This document shows, in pieces, positions 43,611 through 52,933 of a DNA stretch of 64,000 nt (positions are counted from its first letter, which is position 1; each line of letters starts with the position of its first letter). The translations under genes and the position numbers were made by a program. Location: NCBI RefSeq assembly GCF_004916895.1, contig NZ_SNTZ01000010.1, positions 46 through 64,045 on the forward strand. Direction: 5' to 3'. The notes under the pieces were generated by a model. It did no database searches and was not told the DNA's origin. It was given only the letters and a program-made list of their open reading frames with translations. This stretch comes from Flagellimonas alvinocaridis (GTDB lineage Bacteria > Bacteroidota > Bacteroidia > Flavobacteriales > Flavobacteriaceae).

Positions 43611-46238
43611 ATGGAAGAGAACGAAGAACTGAATGATGAAGGCTTAGAGAATCAGGATACCTCCCAAGATAGCTTGGTAAAAGTTACTGGGATGTACAAG
43701 GACTGGTTTTTGGATTATGCTTCGTACGTAATCCTGGAACGTGCCGTACCAGCAATTGAAGATGGATTTAAACCAGTGCAACGGAGAATCATGCACGCTC
43801 TCAAAGAACTGGATGACGGCCGTTACAACAAGGTGGCCAACGTGGTAGGACATACCATGCAATACCACCCCCATGGAGATGCCAGCATTGCTGATGCCAT
43901 GGTTCAAATAGGGCAGAAAGACCTTTTAATTGATACACAGGGAAACTGGGGAAATATTTTAACAGGTGACGGGGCCGCCGCACCAAGATATATTGAGGCC
44001 CGGCTTTCCAAATTTGGCCTTGAGGTTGTCTATAGCCCCAAGATAACGGAATGGCAGCTATCCTATGACGGTAGAAAAAAAGAACCCATACACTTACCGG
44101 TCAAATTTCCTTTGCTTCTTGCCCAAGGTGCGGAGGGAATTGCGGTTGGGCTTTCAACCAAGATACTACCACATAATTTTATAGAACTTATTGATGCTTC
44201 CATAAAACACCTTAAAGGTCAACGGTTCACTATATATCCCGACTTTCCCACTGGCGGAATCATTGATGTGACCAATTATAATGAAGGGGTTAGAGGCGGA
44301 AAAATACGGGTCAGGGCAAAGATTTCGGCTCTGGACAAAAATACGTTGGTCATCAACGAAATACCATATGGCACCAATACATCTTCTTTAATTGATTCCA
44401 TCCTTAAAGCTAATGACAAGGGGAAGATCAAGATCAAAAAAATAGAGGACAACACAGCTGCAGAAGTTGAAATTCTGGTTCATCTGCCCAGCGGTCTTTC
44501 ACCCGATAAAACTATTGATGCCCTCTATGCATTTACCGCATGCGAATCCTCCATTTCGCCATTGGGCTGTATCATAGAGGACAATAAACCCCTGTTCATT
44601 GGGGTCAAGGAAATGCTTGAGCGATCCACGGACAATACGGTGGAGTTATTGAAATCCGAATTGGAAATTCAATTGAGTGAGTTGGAAGAGCAATGGCATT
44701 TTGCCTCCTTGGAACGAATTTTCATAGAGAATAGAATCTACCGGGACATTGAGGAAGAAGAGACTTGGGAAGGAGTGATTGCTGCCATAGACAAAGGATT
44801 GAAACCATTTACCAAGAATTTAAAAAGAGCAGTTACCGAAGAAGACATTGTCCGTTTAACAGAGATTCGCATTAAGCGTATCTCCAAGTTCGATTTAGAG
44901 AAAGCCCAACAACTTATCGATAGTTTGGACGAACGTATTGCCCAAACCAAGCACCACTTGGAACATTTGGTAGAATATGCCATAGACTATTTCAAAGAGT
45001 TGAAAAAGAAATATGGGGCTGGTCGTGAAAGACAGTCAGAGATTAAAGTTTTCGATGACATCGAGGCTACCAAGGTGGTCATTAGAAACACAAAACTCTA
45101 TGTAAACCGAGAAGAAGGTTTTATAGGAACGTCGCTTAAGCGCGACGAGTATGTAACTGATTGTAGCGATATCGATGATATTATTGTCTTTACGAAGAGC
45201 GGGGAAATGATGGTCACAAAGGTAGACTCCAAAGTCTTTGTAGGCAAAAACATCATCCACGTGGCTGTGTTTAAGAAAAAGGACAAGCGTACGGTCTATA
45301 ACATGATCTATAAAGAAGGTAAAGGGGGCTCCAGTTACATTAAAAGATTTAATGTCACCAGCATTACCCGGGATAAAATCTACCCATTGGCTGGGGACAA
45401 GGCCTCTTCTGAAGTACTTTATTTTTCAGCCAATCCCAATGGAGAAGCAGAAGTCATTACAGTACTCTTGCGGCAATCCGGGAGTATCAAAAAACTGAAA
45501 TGGGATTTGGACTTTGCGGATGTACTTATTAAAGGCAGGGCATCCAAAGGAAACTTGGTCACCAAATACAGTGTCAAGAGAATAGAATTGAAAGAAAAAG
45601 GAGTTTCTACCCTAAAACCGAGAAAAATCTGGTTTGATGATATCGTAGGGAGACTAAATGTTGATGGAAGGGGAGAACTATTGGGAGACTTTAAAGGAGA
45701 CGACTTACTTCTGGTCATAGATCAAAAAGGAACGGTAAGGACCATTCCTCCAGATTTGTCTACCCATTTTAATGAAGATATGATCGTGCTGGAAAAATGG
45801 CACCCCAAAAAACCCATATCCGTAGTGCATTTTGAAGGTGAAAAAGAGCGTTATTACCTCAAACGGTTCTTAGTGGAGAACCCCAACAAAGAAGAATTGG
45901 TAATTTCTGAGCATCCGAAATCATTTATGGAACAGGTGTCAACAGATTGGCGACCCATATTAGAGATAGAATTCGTGAAACCTAGAGGTAAAGATGCCAA
46001 ACCCAATCTTCAGGTGAATGTTGAAGATTTTATTTCCGTTAAAGGGATAAAAGCAATTGGAAATCAACTTACTACGGAAAAAGTAAAGAACATCAATGCA
46101 TTGGAACCATTACCATTTGAAGAACCCGAGGACACCAAAGCAGAGGACTTGGAAGTGGTGGATGAAGAAAGTGTGGATGTTGACAAAACCGAATCCGAAC
46201 CTAAAAAAGATAGTTCTGACCAAACCTCTTTGTTTTAA
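43611..46238 (+). CDS. parC: DNA topoisomerase IV subunit A
   Basis: 875 residues. Catalytic Tyr127 is in APRYIEARLSKFG; the winged-helix region has YHPHGDASIADAM. In this quinolone-resistance region the place of E. coli GyrA Ser83 is alanine (residue 91) with Ser at 92. Then a long coiled arm (about 380-480: HLEHLVEYAIDYFKELKKKY) and a C-terminal beta-pinwheel follow. The last 40 residues are a highly acidic tail. It cleaves and rejoins DNA with ParE; the pair is an operon. Confidence 0.95.
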   Translation: MEENEELNDEGLENQDTSQDSLVKVTGMYKDWFLDYASYVILERAVPAIEDGFKPVQRRIMHALKELDDGRYNKVANVVGHTMQYHPHGDASIADAMVQIGQKDLLIDTQGNWGNILTGDGAAAPRYIEARLSKFGLEVVYSPKITEWQLSYDGRKKEPIHLPVKFPLLLAQGAEGIAVGLSTKILPHNFIELIDASIKHLKGQRFTIYPDFPTGGIIDVTNYNEGVRGGKIRVRAKISALDKNTLVINEIPYGTNTSSLIDSILKANDKGKIKIKKIEDNTAAEVEILVHLPSGLSPDKTIDALYAFTACESSISPLGCIIEDNKPLFIGVKEMLERSTDNTVELLKSELEIQLSELEEQWHFASLERIFIENRIYRDIEEEETWEGVIAAIDKGLKPFTKNLKRAVTEEDIVRLTEIRIKRISKFDLEKAQQLIDSLDERIAQTKHHLEHLVEYAIDYFKELKKKYGAGRERQSEIKVFDDIEATKVVIRNTKLYVNREEGFIGTSLKRDEYVTDCSDIDDIIVFTKSGEMMVTKVDSKVFVGKNIIHVAVFKKKDKRTVYNMIYKEGKGGSSYIKRFNVTSITRDKIYPLAGDKASSEVLYFSANPNGEAEVITVLLRQSGSIKKLKWDLDFADVLIKGRASKGNLVTKYSVKRIELKEKGVSTLKPRKIWFDDIVGRLNVDGRGELLGDFKGDDLLLVIDQKGTVRTIPPDLSTHFNEDMIVLEKWHPKKPISVVHFEGEKERYYLKRFLVENPNKEELVISEHPKSFMEQVSTDWRPILEIEFVKPRGKDAKPNLQVNVEDFISVKGIKAIGNQLTTEKVKNINALEPLPFEEPEDTKAEDLEVVDEESVDVDKTESEPKKDSSDQTSLF

Positions 46239-46308
46239 AGTAATTTCTACCTATATTCTCAACCGAACATAATTATAAAAAATCCTAACCCCATAGCATA
46301 GATACTTT

Positions 46309-47265
46309 ATGGATTTCACCAACCCGCTGGTATATGGCGTACCGGTTTTTATTGCCTTCATCTTAGTTGAACTCACTTATAGTAAAACCCATGGAGACGA
46401 CCATCTGTATGATTGGAAGGATTTAGCCGCAAGCGGGTTTATGGGTATAGGCTCTGCCATATTGGGACCTTTGTTCAAGGTAGTTTTCGCGATTGTATTA
46501 TTTAAAGCCACCTATGCTTTTTTTAATCCCGAGATAGATGGGGTAAGGCAAAACTTGCTGGGCTATGAGTCTTTTGGTTATGCATGGTATGTTTGGATAC
46601 TTTGTCAGTTGGCCGACGATTTTACCTATTATTGGTTTCACAGGGCCAACCATGAGATTCGTATTTTGTGGGCAGCCCACATCGTACATCATTCCTCTGA
46701 TAATTTTAATTTAGGTACAGCCGTTAGAAATGGATGGTTCACAATTTTATACAAGCCTTTATTCTATATGTGGATGCCAGCTATTGGTTTTCCGCCTGAA
46801 ATGGTAGTGGTTTGTCTAGGTATTGAGGCACTATGGCAATTTCAGTTGCATTCCGTATACATCCCTAAGCTTGGTTTTCTGGAAAAGTTCTTAAATACCC
46901 ACACCATGCACCAAGTGCACCACGCCCAAAATGTTGAGTATTTGGATAAAAACCACGGCGGTTTCCTCAATATTTTTGACAAGGTATTCGGAACATGGAA
47001 AGAGCTGGATGATGACATTGATGTTAAATACGGCGTAATCCACTCTCCAAACTCCTATAATCCGGTAGTAATTCTGACCCATGAGTTCAAGGATATCTGG
47101 AATGATGTAAAGAAGGTGGATAAACTATCACACAAACTTATGTACATTTTTGGACCTCCTGGATGGAGCCATGATGGAAGCACCCTAACCGTAAAACAGC
47201 AGCAAAAACTGTTTGAAGAACATCGAGAAGCTCATCCTGAACTTGTCTACCAGCGCCCTAACTAA
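46309..47265 (+). CDS. Sterol desaturase/fatty acid hydroxylase family protein, second paralogue
   Basis: 318 residues. Membrane helices are at the N terminus (LVYGVPVFIAFILVEL; ASGFMGIGSAILGPLFKVVFAIVLF) and around FTILYKPLFYMWMPAIGF. Histidine clusters of a di-iron centre: HRANH, AHIVHHSSDN, HTMHQVHHAQN, plus YLDKNHGG. Longer than the 16385 paralogue and with a different C-terminal half (KLMYIFGPPGWSHDGS). Lipid or carotenoid hydroxylase is inferred. It ends seven bases from the convergent TerC gene. Confidence 0.93.
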   Translation: MDFTNPLVYGVPVFIAFILVELTYSKTHGDDHLYDWKDLAASGFMGIGSAILGPLFKVVFAIVLFKATYAFFNPEIDGVRQNLLGYESFGYAWYVWILCQLADDFTYYWFHRANHEIRILWAAHIVHHSSDNFNLGTAVRNGWFTILYKPLFYMWMPAIGFPPEMVVVCLGIEALWQFQLHSVYIPKLGFLEKFLNTHTMHQVHHAQNVEYLDKNHGGFLNIFDKVFGTWKELDDDIDVKYGVIHSPNSYNPVVILTHEFKDIWNDVKKVDKLSHKLMYIFGPPGWSHDGSTLTVKQQQKLFEEHREAHPELVYQRPN

Positions 47266-47272
47266 CTTTAGG

Positions 47273-48088
47273 TCAATTATTTTCGATGGTTTCCTGTTCT
47301 GGAGTTTTGTTTTTCTGCATTCTTAGATTTAAGAACTCCACCATTAAAGAGAACGCAATGGCAAAATAAAGATACCCTTTGGGTATTGCCCCAACCTCGT
47401 TGCCAAACACAACCAGATGTGATAGGTGGGCAGCTTCGGCAATCAGCATAAACCCAATAAGAATCAGAAAGGAGAGCCCCAACACTTGTATTGATGGATG
47501 ACGATTCACGAACTCCCCGACAGGGTTAGCAAACAGCATCATAATAACAACAGAGATAACCACTGCGGTAACCATAAGCACCAATGCATCTGTTGGATTG
47601 GGGGAAATTCCATTGGTCATTCCTATTGCCGTTAAAATGGAATCAAATGAAAATACAATGTTGATCACGGTAATCTGAACAATGGCGTTCGTCAAGGACG
47701 AAGACCTTGATTTTTCAACTTCACGCTCATCATGACCACGGTCCTCTATCTTTTCGTGAATTTCTTTGGTACTCTTGTACAAAAGGAACAATCCCCCAAG
47801 AAACAGGATAATAGCCTGCCAGCTAATGCCACCCGTGACCCAAGATTCATCAAGAAGCATGAAAGGTTTTTTCATCTTAGTAAGCCAGGTAATTCCAAAC
47901 AACAGTAAAATTCGCATTACCATTGCAAGTACCAACCCAATGTTGGTCGCTTTTCTTCGATCTCTTTTTTCCAGTTTGCCGGCGGCAATGGAAATGAAAA
48001 TGATGTTGTCTATCCCCAGTACAATTTCCAAGAAGGTCAAGGTTATCAAGGCCATCCAGGCATCTGGGCTGGAAAAAATTTCAAACAT
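47273..48088 (-). CDS. TerC-family integral membrane protein
   Basis: 271 residues with about seven membrane helices. The family motif EIVLGIDNIIFISI (about residues 20-33) and INIVFSFDSILTAIGM carry acidic residues in the membrane. Proteins of this family (TerC/Alx/YkoY) are metal-ion, often manganese, exporters or tellurite-linked. The loop after helix 4 is charged (HEKIEDRGHDEREVEKS). Manganese role is from the family and not shown here. ATG 48088 directly precedes the lipoprotein gene stop. Confidence 0.92.
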   Translation of the reverse strand: MFEIFSSPDAWMALITLTFLEIVLGIDNIIFISIAAGKLEKRDRRKATNIGLVLAMVMRILLLFGITWLTKMKKPFMLLDESWVTGGISWQAIILFLGGLFLLYKSTKEIHEKIEDRGHDEREVEKSRSSSLTNAIVQITVINIVFSFDSILTAIGMTNGISPNPTDALVLMVTAVVISVVIMMLFANPVGEFVNRHPSIQVLGLSFLILIGFMLIAEAAHLSHLVVFGNEVGAIPKGYLYFAIAFSLMVEFLNLRMQKNKTPEQETIENN

Positions 48089-48090
48089 GG

Positions 48091-48468
48091 TCAGTGTGTT
48101 TTATATGCGGTTCCCCTAAATTTTCGTTTGTCGCCAATGGCACTATATTCAAATGTATAAGAAGAATCCGTAGTGGTCAAGATTTTTATATGGATTGATT
48201 TTTCCTCTGCCTTACTCTTTGGGTTAATGTTCTTGAGAACATACTCACAGTCATTGATCCACCGAACTGTTGATGTGTCCTGTTTGCCTTCATAAAAATC
48301 AACTTCGGTATCCAAAGTCCTATGAAAGGTGGTTTTCTTTTCTTCACCATCAACCATGGCAGTGAAGGTAAACTCACCCGTCTTAAAATTTGCGCAATTG
48401 CGTTGTGGAGACTGACCACAGGCTATAAAGATTAAAAAAATCCCGATGGAGAAAAAGTATTTTACCAT
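48091..48468 (-). CDS. Small lipoprotein, unknown function
   Basis: 125 residues from ATG 48468; the longer frame begins with TTG. Lipobox IACG gives a lipidated Cys near residue 17, followed by a cysteine-bearing N-terminal segment (QRNCANFKTGEF) and a beta-rich lipocalin-like domain (TFTAMVDGEEKKTTFHRT...TSTVRWINDCEYVLKNI...SSYTFEYSAIGDKRKFRGTAYK). I recall related proteins misnamed DNA topoisomerase IV from their genomic neighbours; here also parE/parC is close by. Starts three bases after TerC in reverse order; possibly co-transcribed. Confidence 0.82.
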   Translation of the reverse strand: MVKYFFSIGIFLIFIACGQSPQRNCANFKTGEFTFTAMVDGEEKKTTFHRTLDTEVDFYEGKQDTSTVRWINDCEYVLKNINPKSKAEEKSIHIKILTTTDSSYTFEYSAIGDKRKFRGTAYKTH

Positions 48469-48500
48469 AGTGGCAAAGTAACGGAAAGAACTAAAGCGGG

Positions 48501-48896
48501 TCAATCATTTTTTGGGAGAAACGACTCAAAAGTGCCGTCTTCGTAAAAAACTACAATTTTTGAAGGCGCGTGAGATTTATTTTCATTCTTTGAAATTTTC
48601 TTTTTTGGCTCTTCCATATCAAAATTAGAGCTTTTAGGCAATGGTGCGGCGAACATTTCTTGACTGTCTTCAGGATCTGAGGGGAAATTTCCAATTCCCA
48701 TTAGAAGCCAATACAGATTAACGCTAGGGTAGGCGTCCACCAATTTCATTACAAAATCCAAACTAGGTTTATTGCGCCCATTGAGCAAATGGGAGATACT
48801 GGATCGTTGTACACCAATCTCATCTGCAAAGGCAGATACCGTTAAACCGTAGTGCTCCATTATTGATTGTATACGTGGAAGGATGTCGTTATTCAC
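48501..48896 (-). CDS. XRE-family transcriptional regulator
   Basis: 131 residues from GTG 48896 (alternatives: ATG 48860, or a TTG at 48968). The helix-turn-helix is about residues 9-60 (RIQSIMEHYGLTVSAFADEIGVQRSSISHLLNGRNKPS), a Cro/CI-type fold. The C-terminal half is charged and probably for dimerisation (EEPKKKISKNENKS...YEDGTFESFLP). Repeated operator-like sites flank it and overlap the start, so negative autoregulation is likely. It is one of the few specific regulators in this window. Start remains uncertain because GTG 48896 overlaps a -7-like box. Confidence 0.85.
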   Translation of the reverse strand: MNNDILPRIQSIMEHYGLTVSAFADEIGVQRSSISHLLNGRNKPSLDFVMKLVDAYPSVNLYWLLMGIGNFPSDPEDSQEMFAAPLPKSSNFDMEEPKKKISKNENKSHAPSKIVVFYEDGTFESFLPKND

Positions 48897-49135
48897 AAAT
48901 GTAAATTTATAAATTTGAAGATACACATAAATCCAATAGATGCCAGAAAACCGTTGGTTAAAATCCAATCAATATATAAGTTTTAATTCATATAATATAC
49001 TTTAAAAGTCTCTTTTACAATTAGTTGGCATTCATTCGAAATTTTTTATTCACAAATGTATCAAAGCGCATTTTCCAGTACGACATACCTGATATATTTG
49101 TAACAAATAGCTACTTTATGGAATACATTTGTAAA
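48889..49135. promoter_or_regulatory. Operator/promoter cluster between XRE regulator and M14 peptidase
   Basis: TTATTCACAAATGTA occurs twice, exactly identical and in the same orientation (48889-48903 and 49046-49060). TATTTGT-A-ACAAATA at 49095-49109 is a perfect 7-bp inverted repeat, and TACATTTGTA at 49124-49133 is the reverse-complement core of the first sites. AAATTTATAAATTT (48903-48916) is a 14-bp palindrome touching the first. TACATTTG also fits the -7 consensus, so promoter and operator overlap. A further TACTTTTG at 49148-49155 may be the M14 gene's own -7 box. Confidence 0.6.
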
Positions 49136-49178
49136 CTTTTCAAAGATTACTTTTGTATGCTTTAAGTTTAGCTACGCT

Positions 49179-50285
49179 ATGATTGAGCATTCCAAATACA
49201 AGGAGCCTAACTTAAAGGACAGGTACATTACATTAGATATGTTAATGCCCTGTTTTAAAAAAGTGGCTTCATCATCGTTAAGGGTATTGGGGAAATCTGT
49301 ACAAGGTGACCCCATAAGTGCATTTACATTGGGGCATGGTAAGCACAGAGTGCTTATGTGGTCTCAAATGCATGGAAACGAATCCACAACCACAAAGGCG
49401 GTTTGGGATATGGTAAACTATTTGCAGGGCAACGAAACGCTTGCAAAAACTATTCTTGATTCTTGTACCCTTATGGTAGTTCCCATGCTTAATCCTGACG
49501 GCGCAAAGGCTTACACAAGGGTAAATGCCAATCAGATTGATTTGAACAGGGATGCGCAACAACGCTCACAACCTGAGAGCAAGGTACTGAGAGAACTTTT
49601 TGAAGCATTTAAGCCTGATTTTTGCTTTAACCTACATGACCAGCGCACACTTTTCAGTGCTGGATCGGCTAAAAAACCGGCAACGGTTTCCTTCCTGTCA
49701 CCTGCTAGCAACGAGCAGCGTGATGTGACTCCGAGTAGGGAAGTAGCCATGAAGCTGATTGTGGCCATGAACAGGGTCTTGCAAGAGTTGATTCCAGGCC
49801 AGGTTGGACGTTATGATGATGGCTTCAATGCCAATTGCGTAGGGGATGCATTTCAAATGCAGGGTGTACCCACTATACTTTTTGAGGCAGGTCATTATGA
49901 AAAAGACTACATGCGTGAGCACACGCGAGAGTACATATTCCATGCACTCATGGCCGCTTTGGATACTATTTCCAAAGAAAAAATAGATGCGCAGCGTACT
50001 GAGGATTATTACCGGATTCCGGAAAATGAAAAATGTTTTTTTGATATTTTAATCCAAAACCCACAAACAATCAATTCTAATTTGGAAAAAGGTTCCCGTA
50101 TTGGTATCCGTTTTCAGGAAATTTTGGAAGGAAACGCAATTCAGTTTAAACCGGAGCTTGCTGAAATTGGTAAACTAGAGGGTTTTTTTGGCCATGAGAC
50201 GTTTAACTGTTTAAATAAAAAGGATTTGGAACAGCTGTCCAAGCACAATGAAATCATGGCTTTGATCAAAAGGATTGAAAAATAG
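49179..50285 (+). CDS. M14-family zinc carboxypeptidase-like protein
   Basis: 368 residues, cytoplasmic (no signal peptide). Zinc ligands of the M14 fold: His65 and Glu68 in MHGNEST, and His153 in CFNLHDQRT. A candidate catalytic Glu lies in TILFEAGHYEKDY. The N-terminal ...LGKSVQGDPI and LNPDGAKAYTR match the carboxypeptidase A-like fold. It resembles the DUF2817/succinylglutamate-desuccinylase-like branch, so the substrate may be a modified peptide or amino acid. It lies under the operator cluster of the XRE regulator, which may control it. Confidence 0.9.
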   Translation: MIEHSKYKEPNLKDRYITLDMLMPCFKKVASSSLRVLGKSVQGDPISAFTLGHGKHRVLMWSQMHGNESTTTKAVWDMVNYLQGNETLAKTILDSCTLMVVPMLNPDGAKAYTRVNANQIDLNRDAQQRSQPESKVLRELFEAFKPDFCFNLHDQRTLFSAGSAKKPATVSFLSPASNEQRDVTPSREVAMKLIVAMNRVLQELIPGQVGRYDDGFNANCVGDAFQMQGVPTILFEAGHYEKDYMREHTREYIFHALMAALDTISKEKIDAQRTEDYYRIPENEKCFFDILIQNPQTINSNLEKGSRIGIRFQEILEGNAIQFKPELAEIGKLEGFFGHETFNCLNKKDLEQLSKHNEIMALIKRIEK

Positions 50286-50360
50286 GCAGCTAACTTTTAT
50301 AACTTCTTGCATTTTATTTAAAAAAGAAGCATTTTTATTACGTTAATTTCTTTATTTAAC

Positions 50361-50368
50361 TAATTTTG
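50361..50368 (+). promoter_or_regulatory. -7 element of the Lrp-type regulator gene
   Basis: TAATTTTG fits TAnnTTTG; initiation near 50374 gives a leader of about 12 bases to ATG 50386. Another ATG five bases upstream (50381) is followed by TAA. Confidence 0.5.
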
Positions 50369-50385
50369 CTGTTAAATTCAATGTA

Positions 50386-50865
50386 ATGACCAAAGTAAAA
50401 CTAGACGAAATCGACCATCAGATATTAGATATGCTGATCGATAACACCCGTACACCCTTTACTGATATTGCTAAGAAACTGTTGATTTCCGCAGGAACAG
50501 TACACGTTAGGGTGAAGAAAATGGAAGAATCAGGAATCATCAAAGGTTCCTCACTTACATTGGATTATGTAAAGCTGGGCTACTCGTTCATTGCCTATGT
50601 GGGAATCTTTCTTGAGAAAACCCATCAGACCAAGTTTGTGCTGGAGCGGCTTAACCAAATTCCATATGTAACTGTTGCCCATATTACCACGGGTAAGTTC
50701 AATATTTTCTGTAAGATTCGGGCCAAGGACACCACTCATGCCAAAAATATCATCTTTAAGATTGATGACATTGACGGTATCAGCAGGACCGAAACCATGA
50801 TATCATTGGAAGAAAGCATCAATGACAAGAAGCGTTTGATGCATACCATTTTCAACGAACTGTAA
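50386..50865 (+). CDS. Lrp/AsnC-family transcriptional regulator
   Basis: 159 residues. N-terminal winged helix-turn-helix (EIDHQILDMLIDNTRTPFTDIAKKLLISAGTVHVRVKKMEESGII, about 6-52) and the C-terminal RAM ligand/oligomerisation domain (VGIFLEKT..., VTVAHITTGKFNIFCKIRAKD, about 70-140). Members sense amino acids such as leucine, alanine or glutamate. Genes for proline dehydrogenase and alanine dehydrogenase are within 8 kb, but a regulatory link is only a guess. Starts a short unit with the DinB-like gene 24 bases downstream. Confidence 0.95.
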   Translation: MTKVKLDEIDHQILDMLIDNTRTPFTDIAKKLLISAGTVHVRVKKMEESGIIKGSSLTLDYVKLGYSFIAYVGIFLEKTHQTKFVLERLNQIPYVTVAHITTGKFNIFCKIRAKDTTHAKNIIFKIDDIDGISRTETMISLEESINDKKRLMHTIFNEL

Positions 50866-50889
50866 TTCTACAGTTCTTTTTATCGCCTT

Positions 50890-51405
50890 ATGAAAAGTTC
50901 AGAATTACCGTCTTCTGAGTATAGTCCTTTTTACCATAAATATATACTCGCCTTGGGGGATGTATCCTTAATGGATGAACTGCAAAAGGGAAAAGAACGA
51001 TTTCTTTCCTTTTTGGAAAAACTGCCCGAAGATAAATTGGGGCATGCCTACGTCGAAGGAAAATGGACCTTGGCAGAATTGGTAGTGCATATTATTGATG
51101 CAGAAAGAGTTTTTCAATATAGAGCGCTTCGATTTGCAAGAAATGACAAGACCCCCTTACCTGGTTTCGAACAAGACGACTATGTTCCCCAATCCAATGC
51201 CTCCAAAAGAACCATAAAAGATTTGATGGAAGAGTACAAGGCGGTTCGGGACTCCACTATTTTGTTGTTTCAATCTTTTGATGAAGAGGCTTTGAAAAGA
51301 GTAGGGGTTTCCAGTGGTTCGCCCTTGAGCACAAGGGCCACGGGATTCATTATAAGTGGCCACCAAGCTCATCACCTTAAGATTATTACCGAAAGATATC
51401 TTTAG
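50890..51405 (+). CDS. DinB-family (YfiT-like) protein
   Basis: 171 residues, a four-helix bundle. Metal-binding histidines are present in the expected places: LVVHIIDAERVFQYRALRFAR (first) and ISGHQAHHLKII (two more). DinB/YfiT proteins bind nickel or zinc and include bacillithiol or other small-thiol transferases; none of the substrates is predictable here. It follows the Lrp gene by 24 bases in the same direction. Confidence 0.9.
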   Translation: MKSSELPSSEYSPFYHKYILALGDVSLMDELQKGKERFLSFLEKLPEDKLGHAYVEGKWTLAELVVHIIDAERVFQYRALRFARNDKTPLPGFEQDDYVPQSNASKRTIKDLMEEYKAVRDSTILLFQSFDEEALKRVGVSSGSPLSTRATGFIISGHQAHHLKIITERYL

Positions 51406-51414
51406 CGTAAAATT

Positions 51415-51747
51415 CTAGTATAGGCTATCATTTTCGTAATCTGAATCTGAATCCGGTTCAAAATCGGCTTCATTGTATGAGGTTTCTTCAGTTTCCATAA
51501 CCTCTTCCTTGCCAAGTTCTTTTTCTATCTTCTCCTCAAAAGTGGAAATGAAGTGGGAAAGACTTTTACTGATTTTTACCAAGTAAATGGTGTCCTCGGT
51601 TCTTACTTCAACAGCTTCGATCACTTCACCGTTTGGCTTTTTGATCGTAATGATGTCTTCATCGCCGTAACCGTAAGGATAGGAGTCAATTAGTACGGCG
51701 GCCACCTTGTGGTCCAACTTTTTGTAGTCAATTAATACTCGTTTCAT
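51415..51747 (-). CDS. Hypothetical protein with acidic tail
   Basis: 110 residues. A compact alpha/beta N-terminal part (LIDYKKLDHKVAAVLIDSYPYGYGDEDIITIKKPNGEVIEAVEVR) precedes a glutamate/aspartate-rich C-terminal tail of about 35 residues. I recognise no family. Convergent with DinB across nine bases. Real by codon pattern, ATG 51747 and size, but function unknown. Confidence 0.82.
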   Translation of the reverse strand: MKRVLIDYKKLDHKVAAVLIDSYPYGYGDEDIITIKKPNGEVIEAVEVRTEDTIYLVKISKSLSHFISTFEEKIEKELGKEEVMETEETSYNEADFEPDSDSDYENDSLY

Positions 51748-51841
51748 AATGGATAGGTTTTTATGCTATCCTAAACTATGAATTTTTAAAAATGGGGCTT
51801 CCAAAGAGTTGTAAAACGAATGTATTTAGTATACGAAGCTC

Positions 51842-52897
51842 TTATTCCCTGTAGTAAGCAAATGCTTTGTAAAAGAGTTCTACAGGCACTTTTACATCGG
51901 TAACTGCAGTTCCAATGGATTGCAATAGCACAAAATTCACATCTCCGTGCGAATTCTTTTTATCGTATTTGAGCAATTGCAAAATGGCACGGATATCATT
52001 ATCATCAAACTCTACCAAATCAAAATATTGTAAAAAGACATCTTTGATTTCCAAGAGCGACAATTTAGGAAGTCCCTTTAACTCGTGGGAAAGATATCCT
52101 TCCAAAATCATTCCAACCGCAATGGCCTCTCCGTGTAACAACGTTTTCTTGTTTGGGTTTTCCAGACAGTATGATTCTATGGCATGGCCAAGTGTATGGC
52201 CAAAATTCAAAATCTTTCTTAGTCCTTTCTCTGTAGGGTCCTCCAAGACCACTTCATTTTTAAGAGCTATAGATCGTTGTATGCACGAAGCATCGGTAAA
52301 ATTTCCGTCTGTTTTCAAGTTCTGCCAATATTCGGCATCCATGATCAACCCATGCTTCAACATTTCTGCATAACCACTGGTCACCTGTCGCGGATCCAGC
52401 GTTTTTAAAAACTCAGGAAATACCAATACCATTTGTGGTTGATTGATAACCCCGATTTGATTTTTCAATGCTCCGAGATCTACCCCCGTTTTTCCACCAA
52501 TGGAAGCATCTACCATGGAAAGCAGGGTAGTGGGAATATTTATAAAATCAATTCCCCTTTTAAAAGTTGAGGCAACAAAACCGCCCATGTCCGTAATCAC
52601 ACCTCCGCCCAAGTTAATAAGCAAACTTTTGCGGTCACCATCGAAATTTGACAATTGCTTCCACAAATCCAAGCAAGTGTAAATATGCTTGTGTTCTTCT
52701 CCAGATTTGATCTCAAAAATGTGATCAATGGGGTGGTTCAACATTTCTTTAAAGGAAGGCAAGCAATGTTCTTTGGTGTTTTCATCCACCAAAACGAACA
52801 CTTTGGAATAGTTGATTTTTGCAATATGCTGTTTTAGAGCGGCTTCTGCAAGCTGGCCCAAATGCACTTCGTATGATTGTGATTTAACGGACTCCAT
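51842..52897 (-). CDS. aroB: 3-dehydroquinate synthase
   Basis: 351 residues. GGGVITDMGGFVASTFKRGIDFINIPTTLLSMVDASIGGKTG is the NAD- and zinc-binding core (residues about 90-135), with HGEAIAVGM and the His/Glu zinc ligands GHTLGHAIE. It converts DAHP to 3-dehydroquinate in the shikimate pathway. ATG 52897; divergent from proline dehydrogenase across 91 bases. Confidence 0.96.
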   Translation of the reverse strand: MESVKSQSYEVHLGQLAEAALKQHIAKINYSKVFVLVDENTKEHCLPSFKEMLNHPIDHIFEIKSGEEHKHIYTCLDLWKQLSNFDGDRKSLLINLGGGVITDMGGFVASTFKRGIDFINIPTTLLSMVDASIGGKTGVDLGALKNQIGVINQPQMVLVFPEFLKTLDPRQVTSGYAEMLKHGLIMDAEYWQNLKTDGNFTDASCIQRSIALKNEVVLEDPTEKGLRKILNFGHTLGHAIESYCLENPNKKTLLHGEAIAVGMILEGYLSHELKGLPKLSLLEIKDVFLQYFDLVEFDDNDIRAILQLLKYDKKNSHGDVNFVLLQSIGTAVTDVKVPVELFYKAFAYYRE

Positions 52898-52933
52898 ATT
52901 TCAATTTACACCACTAAATAAAGATTATTTTTA

